From: a virus
Virus record (IMG/VR): IMGVR_UViG_3300023087_000036
Location: 1 to 42,787 of that record
Direction: 5' to 3' (one strand)
DNA length: 42,787 bases
Shown: in pieces, positions 18,001 to 25,953 of the stretch
Position numbering within the stretch: position 1 is the stretch's first letter
Layout of the letters: each line of letters starts with the position of its first letter
Notes under the pieces: model-generated
Database searches by the model: none
What the model was told of the DNA's origin: nothing
Seen by the model: only the letters and a program-made list of their open reading frames with translations
Position numbers and translations under genes: made by a program

Positions 18001-21000
18001 TGCAGTAATTCAAGGACTTGACGACGAACAGCAATACTACATCAAACTGTTAAGCGAAGATGAATTTACACTAGCGTTTGACGATAGTTTGGATTTTAAT
18101 GTTAACATTATTGCTGCAAGCACAGGAACACACAAGTTTTTCTCAGACGTTATTGAATTTTTTGTAGAAGAAATTTTAAGCTCGCATACAACATATCAAA
18201 CACTTGAACTTGAATCAGGTTCAGAAACATTTGAATTTGTTCCAGGAAGGGCTATCACAGGCACAACTGGTTCTAATAATAACAGTGCTATTGTTTACAG
18301 CTGGGAACCAAGAATTCGTAGACTTATTGTCAGTATTGAAGAAGTTGCGGTTGGACAGAGCTTGTTACGTATTCAATTTGACGAAACCAGCACAATCGAT
18401 TCAGATCATGCTGCTTCGCCTAATACAACAATTGGCGTAAACGAAGCAGCTACAAAGTTAGGATTAGGCACTGCAACATTTAGTGTAACTGCTACTGACG
18501 GTAGTTCTAGCTTGACAAACTTGCCTAACTTGCCAGAAACACAGTGCTGGTTCCACAGACCTTCTGTTGTCAACTCATCTGCACATACTTGGGAATACGC
18601 AGGTTCAGGAACAGACTATAACGCTCTACCACAAAACGGTGGTAACACAAGATCAGAATATGAACAGTTTGAAGAATTACCAGGACGTGTTTATTCATCA
18701 GGAACAAACGAACTTGGTGACTTTAAAGTTGGTGACTTTATTACAGCGTTCAACAGAACTGGTAACATTACATTTAGAAACAAAGTGCAGGTGGACGAAC
18801 TTGATGCTTTGAGACTTAGCTTGTCAGATGTTGCTATTGAAGAAATTTCAACCAGTGTTAACTTGGGCGACGATGAAATTGGTGGACCAAGTGATGGCAG
18901 ATTGTCAACACAGTTAGCAGTTAGAAGCTTTATTTCAAACAGGCTAGGCGGCTTTGTTGACAAAACTGTATCTACTGCGGCTGTTCCAGGTGCTATTGTT
19001 CAGTTGAACGTTAACGGTCAGCTCAACCCTGATTTGATTCCTGCCACAAGACAGTTTACAAACACAAACACAAATGGTTACCAATCAAGATTAGAACAAG
19101 TAGATGATATTCCTGCTATTGATTTGAAAGCTGGTGATATTGCTACAGAAAACTATGAGCAAGTCGAACTTACATTATCAGCTAATACATTCAATGCATC
19201 CGACGGTGATACTATTACACAACCTGGTGTAACAGGTGCCATAGGATATGCAAAAGGTAATTATGCTTTAAGCGGAAATGTAATTGTTGTAACAATTGGA
19301 GGTGCATGGGACGACACAGATGATTCAACTGGCGACCCATGGGAGACAAGCTCAGGAAATATATTTGTCAATGGCGTAGATTCCGGTGTAAGTATTAACT
19401 CAAAAGGACCAAGCACAGAGATTGTTGACAACTGGTTCCTACGTAGTTCAAATTCAAGCCAGTTCTTGGTATTAGACCCAACTCAAAATTATACGTTTAC
19501 AGTAGATGATACATGTAGTTTGACATTTGCTGAACGTAACAGCGATGTTGCTACTGTAACTACCAGTGCAGCTCACAATTTACAAGTAGGCAATACAGTT
19601 CAAATTTTGAACACAACAGATGAAACTTACAACGAAAATGGACTTGTGTTGAGTGTTCCTAGTTCTACAACATTTACGTATACTAACGTAGACAGTGCTG
19701 ATCCTACAAAAGCAAGTGCAGCAGCAACAGGAACAGTTAGAACTATTGTTACCTCTGCAGACGGTAATGCTCAAGGTGCTGTAACAGAATTCCGCAGCGG
19801 TATTGCTGTAAACGTAGACAACGCAAATATCGTAGGCGGTAGCGGATATACTCCTGTGTTAGGAAATTTAGTTTACGAATCAGTGCCTTTACAAGCCAAA
19901 ACAGGATCGGGAACAGGTGCTAAAGCAAACATCACAGTCACAGCAGGACAGGTAACAGATGTTGATGTTTCAAGAGGTGGCACCGGCTATGCGGTTGGTG
20001 ATTTACTAGAAGTAAATGCTAGCGATGTTGGTGGCACAGGTAGTGGTTTTGAAATTGAAGTAACATCTATTGAAAAACGTGCATATGTAAACATTTTAGG
20101 CGGTGAACTATTTGTCGCTAGTGCATCATCATTAGACTTTGTTGAAGACAACACTGCTGTTGCAACATCAAAAGATATAAATCAAGATGATGTAATTACA
20201 CACAACTTTTTAGCAGGTGACACAAGCGGTGGAGGTGCTGTAAATTATACTACATATAGGATAACAATAACAAACCACGGTTTTGGTAACGGCGATCCTG
20301 TATTTTACGACACACTAGGCAATGTTCCGATTGGCGGATTGCTAAACGAACAAGTTTATTATGTAAAAGTAATTGATGCAAACACTATCGAATTGTATGA
20401 AGGATTTGCGCTGCTTAACCAAGTTGAATTTACAAGCACGCCTGCTAACAACAATCATAATATTACTCGTCAGACAATTAACATTACTGACAACAGTGTA
20501 ATTGTAGAAAACCACGGATTAACAACAGGCGATGCAATACGTATCGAGTCATTGTCAGATGGTTCTACATCAAATGAATTGTTTAGCACCGGAGGTGCTG
20601 GTGGACCAGTAGATAGTGGCTCAAGGTTCTTTGTTGGATCGGTAACAACCAACTCATTTACACTTCATGCACTGCGTTCAGACGCATTAAGCAGTATCAA
20701 CGATTTGGTTACAAATGCGCAAGACATTACCACTACAGGAACAGGTAGTGCAGAGGTTATTGTTAACAATGTTCAAGTTGAAAGTGTTATCAACACTTCA
20801 AGCAGATTGATTGCAAACTGGAACACTCTTGCTGTTACAAACATTGACGCAGAAAATATTATTTCTGGAACAATATCTCCAAGTAGACTTGGTTCCAGTG
20901 GTGTGCCAAACTCAGACAGCTTCCTAAGAGGTGACAGTGCATATGCTACTGTGGTCCAAAGTTTGAAAGTTGCAACGACAACAGACAATCCAATCACACT

Positions 21001-24000
21001 TACAGGATCTAGTTTAAGTGGAGAGTTTTACGGTGATCCAGTTAACATTGGTATTGCTAATGCCGATTATGATCCACTAGGAACATTTTCTACACTAGGA
21101 ACAAGTAGGTTCTTACAGACACAATTTGATGTAAACACAGATGGTAGCGGCGAAGTATTCATTAAAGATGGAGTTGTTGATGCCGGCACATTAGACAGCT
21201 TGGATAGTGCTTACTTCCTAAACCCCGCAAACTTGACTAGCTTAGTGCCAGTAACAAGAGGCGGAACAGGCATTGGCACATATTCTATTGGTGCTATACT
21301 ATATGCACAATCTGCTTCTACACTAAATGAATTACAAATTGGAAGACAAAATACTTTCTTAAGGTCAAATGGCACAGAACCAGAGTGGGGAACAGCACTT
21401 GATCTTGCTGAAGGATTAGATGTTGGATCTGCATCACTTACATCGTCAAGCACCGGCGCTGGTAGACTGTATAATACAAATGTAACCAGTTTAGAAATTG
21501 GCGGAGATGCAACAAACATTTCAATCGGCAGTGCATCTGGTTCAAGAAATTTATTTACGTTTATTGCTAGCTATGAAGCAACAATATCGAGAGATGTCGT
21601 AGTAAATTTAGAAACAATAAATCAAAACGCAGCAGATGTAGCACAAAACGGTGATAAAGAAATTGTTATGGCAGATACCACAGGTATATTAGCTGGAATG
21701 ATTGTTACCGGCAGTGCAAGTATTCCTGCAAATACAACAGTTAGTGGTGTTACAGACGATGCGATTTATTTAAGCGTGGCAACCACCGGATCAATATTGT
21801 CTGGCACAACATTAGCATTTACATATACTCCTTATACACTAGGTATAAATCCTGGAGACAGAATCAATATTGGCAGTAGTGGAGTAACTAACTTAGACGG
21901 AACATGGCCAGTAAGCGGTGCAACAGATACTGCAACATCGTTTACTATTAGAACAGATGATCTTGTTACAGCAGATCCACTTGATGTGCCAGCTGGAACT
22001 GCTACAATCAATGGAAATTTGATACTGCGTAACGAAAGTATTGTTATTGGACAAGCAGAAACAAGTGCAACTCCTAATGACGGTATTATAAAAGGTGTAG
22101 ACGGACTAGGAACCAATGTAGAAGGCGGCGACCTTACAATACAAGGGGGTTTAGGAACAGGATCTGCAACCGGAGGAGATGTTGTAATTTCTACTGGTGA
22201 TATAGGTTCTTCTGGAGATACAAAAAATACATCACAAGTTAGAATTAGGGTCAATGCCGGCGGCGTTACAGAAGTAACAGGATATACAAACTTCTCAAGT
22301 AGTGGTGCTATTAAATTACCTGCTGGTAACACAGCAGCAAGGACATCTCCACCAGCAGCAGGCGATGCTCGTTTCAACACAGAAACCGTTGGTTTTGAAG
22401 GATACGATGGAACTGCATGGGCACCATTAGGTGGTGTAAGAGATGGCGATCAAGACACATACATCATTGCAGAAACTAGTGCAGGAGCAGATAATGATGA
22501 TTTAGATTTCTACACAGCAAATGTGCAAAGATTACAAATTGATCAGGACGGTGATTTTAGATTTGGTGATAGCATTAATAAAGTCATAATGGATTGGGCA
22601 ACTGGTAACACACAGATAGCAGGCGATTTGACAGTCACTGGTGATTTACAAATTGATGGCACAACCACAACCATCAATTCAACCACTTTGCAAGTAGACG
22701 ATAAAAATATTGAATTAGGCACTGTGGCTTCTCCTACAGATGCAACTGCAAACGGTGGCGGTATAACACTAAAAGGTGCAACTGATCACACTATTACTTG
22801 GAGTAATGCAAATGATAGTTGGGACTTTAGCGAACATGTTAATGCAGCAGCCAACAAAGAATTTAGAATTGCAAACACAAGCGTTTTAAATGCAACCACA
22901 CTAGGTGCGAATATTATAAACAGTAGCTTACAAACCAGTGCAATGACAACTGTAGGCGTGCTAGACTCTGGTAGTATATCAAGCGGATTTGGCAATATAG
23001 ATATTGGCACCAGTGTCTTTACAGGTAGCGGAAGTGGGTTAACCACACTTAATGCAAGTCAGCTTACTTCAGGAACTGTTTCAGGTTCTAGACTAGGCGG
23101 AAATCAAACTATGTCTGGAATAAAAACGTTCAGTGATACAAGCTCTGCCACATCAACTACAACAGGTGCTATACGTGTCAGCGGTGGTATGGGCGTAGCA
23201 GGTGCATTATATGCTGGTAGTTTGAACACAGCAAACGGAAGCGGAATTGACAACTTAAATGCAAGTAACCTAGATAGTGGAACTGTGCCAAATGGTAGAA
23301 TAACAGGTATTTACAGTAACTTAACTGGAACAGGCGCATTAAACCAAGGTAGCATTACAAGCGGATTTGGCAACATCAATATTGGCACAAGCACATTTAC
23401 AGGTAACGGTAGTGGACTTACAAACGTAGATGCTGAAACATTAGATGGTATTGACAGCACAGGGTTTGTAGCTGTTGGTGGCGATGTAATGACCGGACAA
23501 CTACAGTTCAACAACACATCAACTGCAAGTTCAAACAGTATTAGATTTGGACCAGGGCCGGCGGGCAGTGACGATGCGCACATTGAATGGATGGGCGGAA
23601 GTAATGCCGGAAAGTTAAGAATATCAACCTCGGACGATACTGGAACAGAAGCTATCGAATTTGGCGATTATGATAATACCGACCGAGGCGGCACATTTAC
23701 ACAGTGGCTGAACATGAATCGCACTACATTCACATGGCAAGGAAACACAATTTGGCATGCTGGTAATGACGGACCAGGTTCCGGTCTTAATGCAGATTTG
23801 TTTGATAACCTAGGCAGTGGGTCGTTCTTGCGCAGTGATACAAATGACAGTTTCTCAGGAACACTTAGTGGATCTGGTGCTATCAACATCAGTGGTAATA
23901 TCACAGGCAATGTGTTCACTGGAGACGGTAGTGGTCTAACAGGTATTAGTGCTGACGATGCAAACACACTAGACGGATTAGACAGCACAGCGTTCTTGCG

Positions 24001-24721
24001 TAGCAATGCTGATAACGATAGTGCAAGTGGTAGATACAGCACCAGTGGAACCAAAATTGAAGCAGGTAGAGGCACAGGTAGTGTTGCAATGACAACCAAT
24101 GATGGGTATGGTAATGCTAACCTTTGTTTCAACCACGACAGTGGTGTTCCTGATATAAATGGTTCAAGTGCTAGGATTGAGTCAAGTGTTGATAGCAGCA
24201 CTCAAACTATGACTTTTGAAGTTGGTAACAGCACCTCAAATGGTGTGGCTGTAAGTTTAAACACAAAAATGACTATTACCACAGGCAGTGTTGCTGTTAC
24301 TGGAAATTTAACAGCAACAGGCGAAGTAACTGCTTACTCATCAGATGAACGTCTTAAAGAAAACTTTGCACCAATAGAAAACGCTTTAGACAAAGTCAAA
24401 TCTTTAAATGGATTATATTTTGATTGGAAGCCAGTTATAGATGAGCTAGGATTTGAACCAGATAACAAGACTAGAGATGCAGGTGTTATAGCACAAGAAG
24501 TGCAAAAAGTATTACCGCAGGCTGTAGCATACGCTCCGTTTGATACACGTTATGAAGTAAATGACGATACAGGAGAAATGGAACGTCATAGCATAAGCGG
24601 TGAAAATTATTTAACTGTTAAGTATGAAAAAATGGTTCCGTTGTTAATTGAAGCAATTAAAGAACAACAAAATGAAATAGATGAACTCAAGGAGATGGTT
24701 AAAAAACTACTCGATAAATAA
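15026..24721 (+). CDS. Giant tail-fibre protein with beta-helix, helical repeats and C-terminal Peptidase_S74 chaperone
   Basis: About 3231 residues from ATG 15026 (AGGAGG 9 nt upstream; an in-frame TTG at 15020 is less likely). The N terminus KIRHKRSAVAGKQPLVSQLD then GELAINTADGKVF is the attachment segment common in marine phage fibres. Residues ~160-440 are a beta-helix like that of the 8245 protein. Three CxRD repeats start near 510, 668 and 833. Then come a YNALPQNGGN module, GSGYT/GGTGYAVGD repeats, and GGTG and TLDGIDSTGF / FLRSDTNDSFSG fibre repeats. The last ~125 residues start SDERLKENFAPIENAL and contain AGVIAQEVQKVLP. This is a Peptidase_S74 intramolecular chaperone, which drives trimer folding and releases itself at the Ser-Asp bond (S3106-D3107 here). 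Likely the main receptor-binding fibre; the receptor is unknown. Confidence 0.85.
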   Translation: MATKIRHKRSAVAGKQPLVSQLDSGELAINTADGKVFLLRDDSTVQDITRRIFDGDTEITIDDQGDSAAAEINIRVNEQDTAQFTAAGMNLFNDLDIENAKTVTFKELTASGDDGVGLKAPDVLDSGYTMTLPPSRGSVGQILATDGNGQLFFQDSDIFGGNVVYVSQEQGDDANDGQSAPVKTVKRACQIASGLVYNADGTINFKRVNIKVAVGDYTEQNPVIVPDNTVIKGDGLRGCIIRPANANLDMLRVRNACYFGEFTFRDGIDSNNVPTITADYAVAFDDPFDTVITDRADYTNLPDTRPTITTSPYIQNCSIISFLGMNGAKIDGSKVESPNVPLFGIEAENPVIGAIPEQGKSMVANAFTILSFGGTAWRLTNDAYAQIVSCFEIFLLNGVYCQSGGYCSITNSATNFGLYALRSSGFSPKAFQFDRSFVTATGSSEGKQTVSIVGINRDAPVEEFVLRFRESDNKTAHDLLLLNKDLIADDTVTYINNQIAAATPSIWAGFTYNEAKCRRDVQLLLDAIRYDLLFDSNHRSVSAALRYFSGSFSNFADQKDQHIAAFGQAKTFTANYITDATATSRANALWDEIIDIITNGDANTVPGDSVAAAYSRPTPTGGSDNASDSGFANAVTQLINNKDFIAAEVNAWINTQIAGDIEPFAIGFVYNEAKCLRDSKLIVDALLYDLTYGGNLQTKIAADAYFIDGTAQYGTGQQEETVAAYGRLKEVVSQVIVETAVSVSAGNAETQDTSADAGSAGAATYAENRIQEIRDFIGSVGATPVTVIEPDISWTSASLQTAFYELDEEGRINISQNVTQYINEQIQANIWYGFTYDESKCNRDTQLIVEAAAKDTWDTGNRYSRSAGLAYYTQNLQDSSRISISGQELQTIAAIDYAKTEAITYISSLSAAVQNFVGSRFDIVTTIINDPDDLPDPTEVSSEGDVTNNFKTTPTETTFNAATEVNATTNIFTITGHGFTNGQKVIYDPNGNAVIQGLDDEQQYYIKLLSEDEFTLAFDDSLDFNVNIIAASTGTHKFFSDVIEFFVEEILSSHTTYQTLELESGSETFEFVPGRAITGTTGSNNNSAIVYSWEPRIRRLIVSIEEVAVGQSLLRIQFDETSTIDSDHAASPNTTIGVNEAATKLGLGTATFSVTATDGSSSLTNLPNLPETQCWFHRPSVVNSSAHTWEYAGSGTDYNALPQNGGNTRSEYEQFEELPGRVYSSGTNELGDFKVGDFITAFNRTGNITFRNKVQVDELDALRLSLSDVAIEEISTSVNLGDDEIGGPSDGRLSTQLAVRSFISNRLGGFVDKTVSTAAVPGAIVQLNVNGQLNPDLIPATRQFTNTNTNGYQSRLEQVDDIPAIDLKAGDIATENYEQVELTLSANTFNASDGDTITQPGVTGAIGYAKGNYALSGNVIVVTIGGAWDDTDDSTGDPWETSSGNIFVNGVDSGVSINSKGPSTEIVDNWFLRSSNSSQFLVLDPTQNYTFTVDDTCSLTFAERNSDVATVTTSAAHNLQVGNTVQILNTTDETYNENGLVLSVPSSTTFTYTNVDSADPTKASAAATGTVRTIVTSADGNAQGAVTEFRSGIAVNVDNANIVGGSGYTPVLGNLVYESVPLQAKTGSGTGAKANITVTAGQVTDVDVSRGGTGYAVGDLLEVNASDVGGTGSGFEIEVTSIEKRAYVNILGGELFVASASSLDFVEDNTAVATSKDINQDDVITHNFLAGDTSGGGAVNYTTYRITITNHGFGNGDPVFYDTLGNVPIGGLLNEQVYYVKVIDANTIELYEGFALLNQVEFTSTPANNNHNITRQTINITDNSVIVENHGLTTGDAIRIESLSDGSTSNELFSTGGAGGPVDSGSRFFVGSVTTNSFTLHALRSDALSSINDLVTNAQDITTTGTGSAEVIVNNVQVESVINTSSRLIANWNTLAVTNIDAENIISGTISPSRLGSSGVPNSDSFLRGDSAYATVVQSLKVATTTDNPITLTGSSLSGEFYGDPVNIGIANADYDPLGTFSTLGTSRFLQTQFDVNTDGSGEVFIKDGVVDAGTLDSLDSAYFLNPANLTSLVPVTRGGTGIGTYSIGAILYAQSASTLNELQIGRQNTFLRSNGTEPEWGTALDLAEGLDVGSASLTSSSTGAGRLYNTNVTSLEIGGDATNISIGSASGSRNLFTFIASYEATISRDVVVNLETINQNAADVAQNGDKEIVMADTTGILAGMIVTGSASIPANTTVSGVTDDAIYLSVATTGSILSGTTLAFTYTPYTLGINPGDRINIGSSGVTNLDGTWPVSGATDTATSFTIRTDDLVTADPLDVPAGTATINGNLILRNESIVIGQAETSATPNDGIIKGVDGLGTNVEGGDLTIQGGLGTGSATGGDVVISTGDIGSSGDTKNTSQVRIRVNAGGVTEVTGYTNFSSSGAIKLPAGNTAARTSPPAAGDARFNTETVGFEGYDGTAWAPLGGVRDGDQDTYIIAETSAGADNDDLDFYTANVQRLQIDQDGDFRFGDSINKVIMDWATGNTQIAGDLTVTGDLQIDGTTTTINSTTLQVDDKNIELGTVASPTDATANGGGITLKGATDHTITWSNANDSWDFSEHVNAAANKEFRIANTSVLNATTLGANIINSSLQTSAMTTVGVLDSGSISSGFGNIDIGTSVFTGSGSGLTTLNASQLTSGTVSGSRLGGNQTMSGIKTFSDTSSATSTTTGAIRVSGGMGVAGALYAGSLNTANGSGIDNLNASNLDSGTVPNGRITGIYSNLTGTGALNQGSITSGFGNINIGTSTFTGNGSGLTNVDAETLDGIDSTGFVAVGGDVMTGQLQFNNTSTASSNSIRFGPGPAGSDDAHIEWMGGSNAGKLRISTSDDTGTEAIEFGDYDNTDRGGTFTQWLNMNRTTFTWQGNTIWHAGNDGPGSGLNADLFDNLGSGSFLRSDTNDSFSGTLSGSGAINISGNITGNVFTGDGSGLTGISADDANTLDGLDSTAFLRSNADNDSASGRYSTSGTKIEAGRGTGSVAMTTNDGYGNANLCFNHDSGVPDINGSSARIESSVDSSTQTMTFEVGNSTSNGVAVSLNTKMTITTGSVAVTGNLTATGEVTAYSSDERLKENFAPIENALDKVKSLNGLYFDWKPVIDELGFEPDNKTRDAGVIAQEVQKVLPQAVAYAPFDTRYEVNDDTGEMERHSISGENYLTVKYEKMVPLLIEAIKEQQNEIDELKEMVKKLLDK
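16553..17900 (+). repeat. Three further CxRD helical repeats inside the second giant fibre
   Basis: Units begin near nt 16553 (FTYNEAKCRRD), 17027 (FVYNEAKCLRD) and 17522 (FTYDESKCNRD). They have the same order of motifs as the ten units in the neighbouring giant gene, showing that the two genes share a mobile or duplicated module. Confidence 0.8.
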
Positions 24722-24724
24722 GAC

Positions 24725-24750
24725 GATAGCCGGATTTGCCGGCTATCTTT
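24725..24750 (+). terminator. Intrinsic terminator after the giant fibre gene
   Basis: GATAGCCGG (24725-24733), ATTTG loop, CCGGCTATC (24739-24747), then TTTCTT. Nine perfect base pairs; it ends the fibre transcription unit. Confidence 0.85.
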
Positions 24751-24751
24751 C

Positions 24752-24787
24752 TTGACATATTTTAAATAGTGTGTTAGCATATTAAAT
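24752..24787 (+). promoter_or_regulatory. Sigma70-like promoter plus late octamer before the accessory cassette
   Basis: TTGACA (24752-24757), 17-nt spacer, TAGCAT (24775-24780), directly after the fibre terminator. An ATTAAATA late-type octamer overlaps at 24780-24787. The cassette could therefore be read both early, by host-type holoenzyme, and late. The -10 is imperfect. Confidence 0.45.
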
Positions 24788-24803
24788 AAGAAACGGGAAT
24801 ATA

Positions 24804-24979
24804 ATGGCATTACCTCCAACCGGAAGCACAATTACAATGAGTCAGATCCGCAATTATTTTGGATCTTCGACCACCCCTATCAACTTAGGAGGCACGTTGG
24901 GCCCATTTATTGGCATTTCCAATGGTAATCCATATCTATGAGCGCTAGCTTTGGCGGTTATTATTTCCCAGCAACATAA
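24804..24979 (+). pseudogene. Small structural protein gene interrupted by an apparent 1-nt deletion
   Basis: ATG 24804 gives 45 codons (starting MALPPTGSTITMSQIRNYFG, ending GISNGNPYL) before TGA at 24939. The next frame continues MSASFGGYYFPAT to TAA at 24979. Small tail or collar proteins in marine phages commonly begin MALP-x-SG-x-ISxSxI and end SNGNPISMSxFYG-like. Adding one A after 24932 would restore GNPISMSASFGGYY in a single ~58-residue frame, so I read this as a frameshifted copy. A sequencing error, a real inactivation or a programmed shift cannot be separated here. The ribosome site is weak. Confidence 0.55.
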
Positions 24980-24991
24980 TAGGAGTATACT

Positions 24992-25363
24992 ATGAAAACA
25001 CTATACGAAGTCTTAAACGTAGACTTGGCTGAACACTATACAAAAGCACGTAAGAAATTTGCTTTAGAATCTTTGTCTTTAGAGGAAACTTTAAAAACTG
25101 AAGCAACCGCAGCTATTGATGCTATGGATATTCCAGAAGATGATGACAGTCATCACTGGATTCAAAAATTTGGTAGAGCCGCAGGTGCTGATCTTTTAAC
25201 ATTAGGAAAGGTGCAGCCTGAAAACATGTTAGCCATGGCCAATCTCGGAGAAGAAGATTTTCAAAAAGCAGTGAAAGTTGCAACTACATCAGCCCGCAGC
25301 ATGAACACGTTAACTGTAGAAGCAGAAAAAGAACTTAATCAAGAGACAGCACCAACACTTTAA
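24992..25363 (+). CDS. Hypothetical helical protein upstream of glycosyltransferases
   Basis: 123 residues, starting MKTLYEVLNVDLAEHYTKAR, acidic and mostly alpha-helical, ending in an AEKELNQETAPTL tail. No family recognised. It has a good AGGAG site, and its stop overlaps the start of the GT2-like gene (TAATG), so the two are translationally coupled in one accessory operon. The function is unknown. Confidence 0.75.
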   Translation: MKTLYEVLNVDLAEHYTKARKKFALESLSLEETLKTEATAAIDAMDIPEDDDSHHWIQKFGRAAGADLLTLGKVQPENMLAMANLGEEDFQKAVKVATTSARSMNTLTVEAEKELNQETAPTL

Positions 25364-25953
25364 TGAAATTAAGTATATGTATTCCTGCACGGGATCAGGT
25401 TCATACTGTATTTGCACGTAGTCTTGCATATCTCACTGGTAAACTTACTGAGAAAAATATAGATTACGAGTTGCATATTGTATCCAGCAGCGTGATTTCG
25501 GAATCTAGAACTAGGTTAGCAAATGAAGCATTAGATGCAAATGCTACCCATATGCTTTGGCTAGATACTGATTTACATTTTCCGCCCACTGTTGCAGATA
25601 AATTCTTACGACACAATAAGGATATTGTAGCAGCTAATTACAGCACACGATACAGTCCTTATCAATCTGTTGCATTTACAAATCCTAATAACATTGAGGA
25701 AAGGTTAAATGCAACATCAGGTATGCACAAAGTTTGGGCAGTTGGTATGGGTTGTATGATGACCAAAGCAGAGGTATTTTCAAAAATACCAAAACCGTGG
25801 TTTGCACATCAGTATAATAAAGACACTGATAATTTCAGTGGAGAGGATATATATTTTTGCAACCAAGCATACGACAATGATATACAAATTTGGATTGATG
25901 CAGATGTAAGTATGCAGATGGCACATATAGGAATAAAGGCTAATACATTATGA
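25363..25953 (+). CDS. GT2-like (GT-A fold) glycosyltransferase
   Basis: 196 residues. MKLSICIPARDQVHTVFARS is the nucleotide-sugar-binding start of GT-A enzymes. NEALDANATHMLWLDTDLHF carries a DxD motif at D68-T69-D70 for metal and sugar-nucleotide binding. GMHKVWAVGMGCMMTKAEVF and GEDIYFCNQA (an ED acid pair) are typical of family 2 enzymes and of their small phage relatives. The protein is soluble with no membrane segment. Donor and acceptor are unknown; possible targets are host surface glycan, virion protein or DNA base. Its stop overlaps the start of the next gene by 4 nt, and the next gene also bears GT features, so they likely act together. Confidence 0.75.
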   Translation: MKLSICIPARDQVHTVFARSLAYLTGKLTEKNIDYELHIVSSSVISESRTRLANEALDANATHMLWLDTDLHFPPTVADKFLRHNKDIVAANYSTRYSPYQSVAFTNPNNIEERLNATSGMHKVWAVGMGCMMTKAEVFSKIPKPWFAHQYNKDTDNFSGEDIYFCNQAYDNDIQIWIDADVSMQMAHIGIKANTL

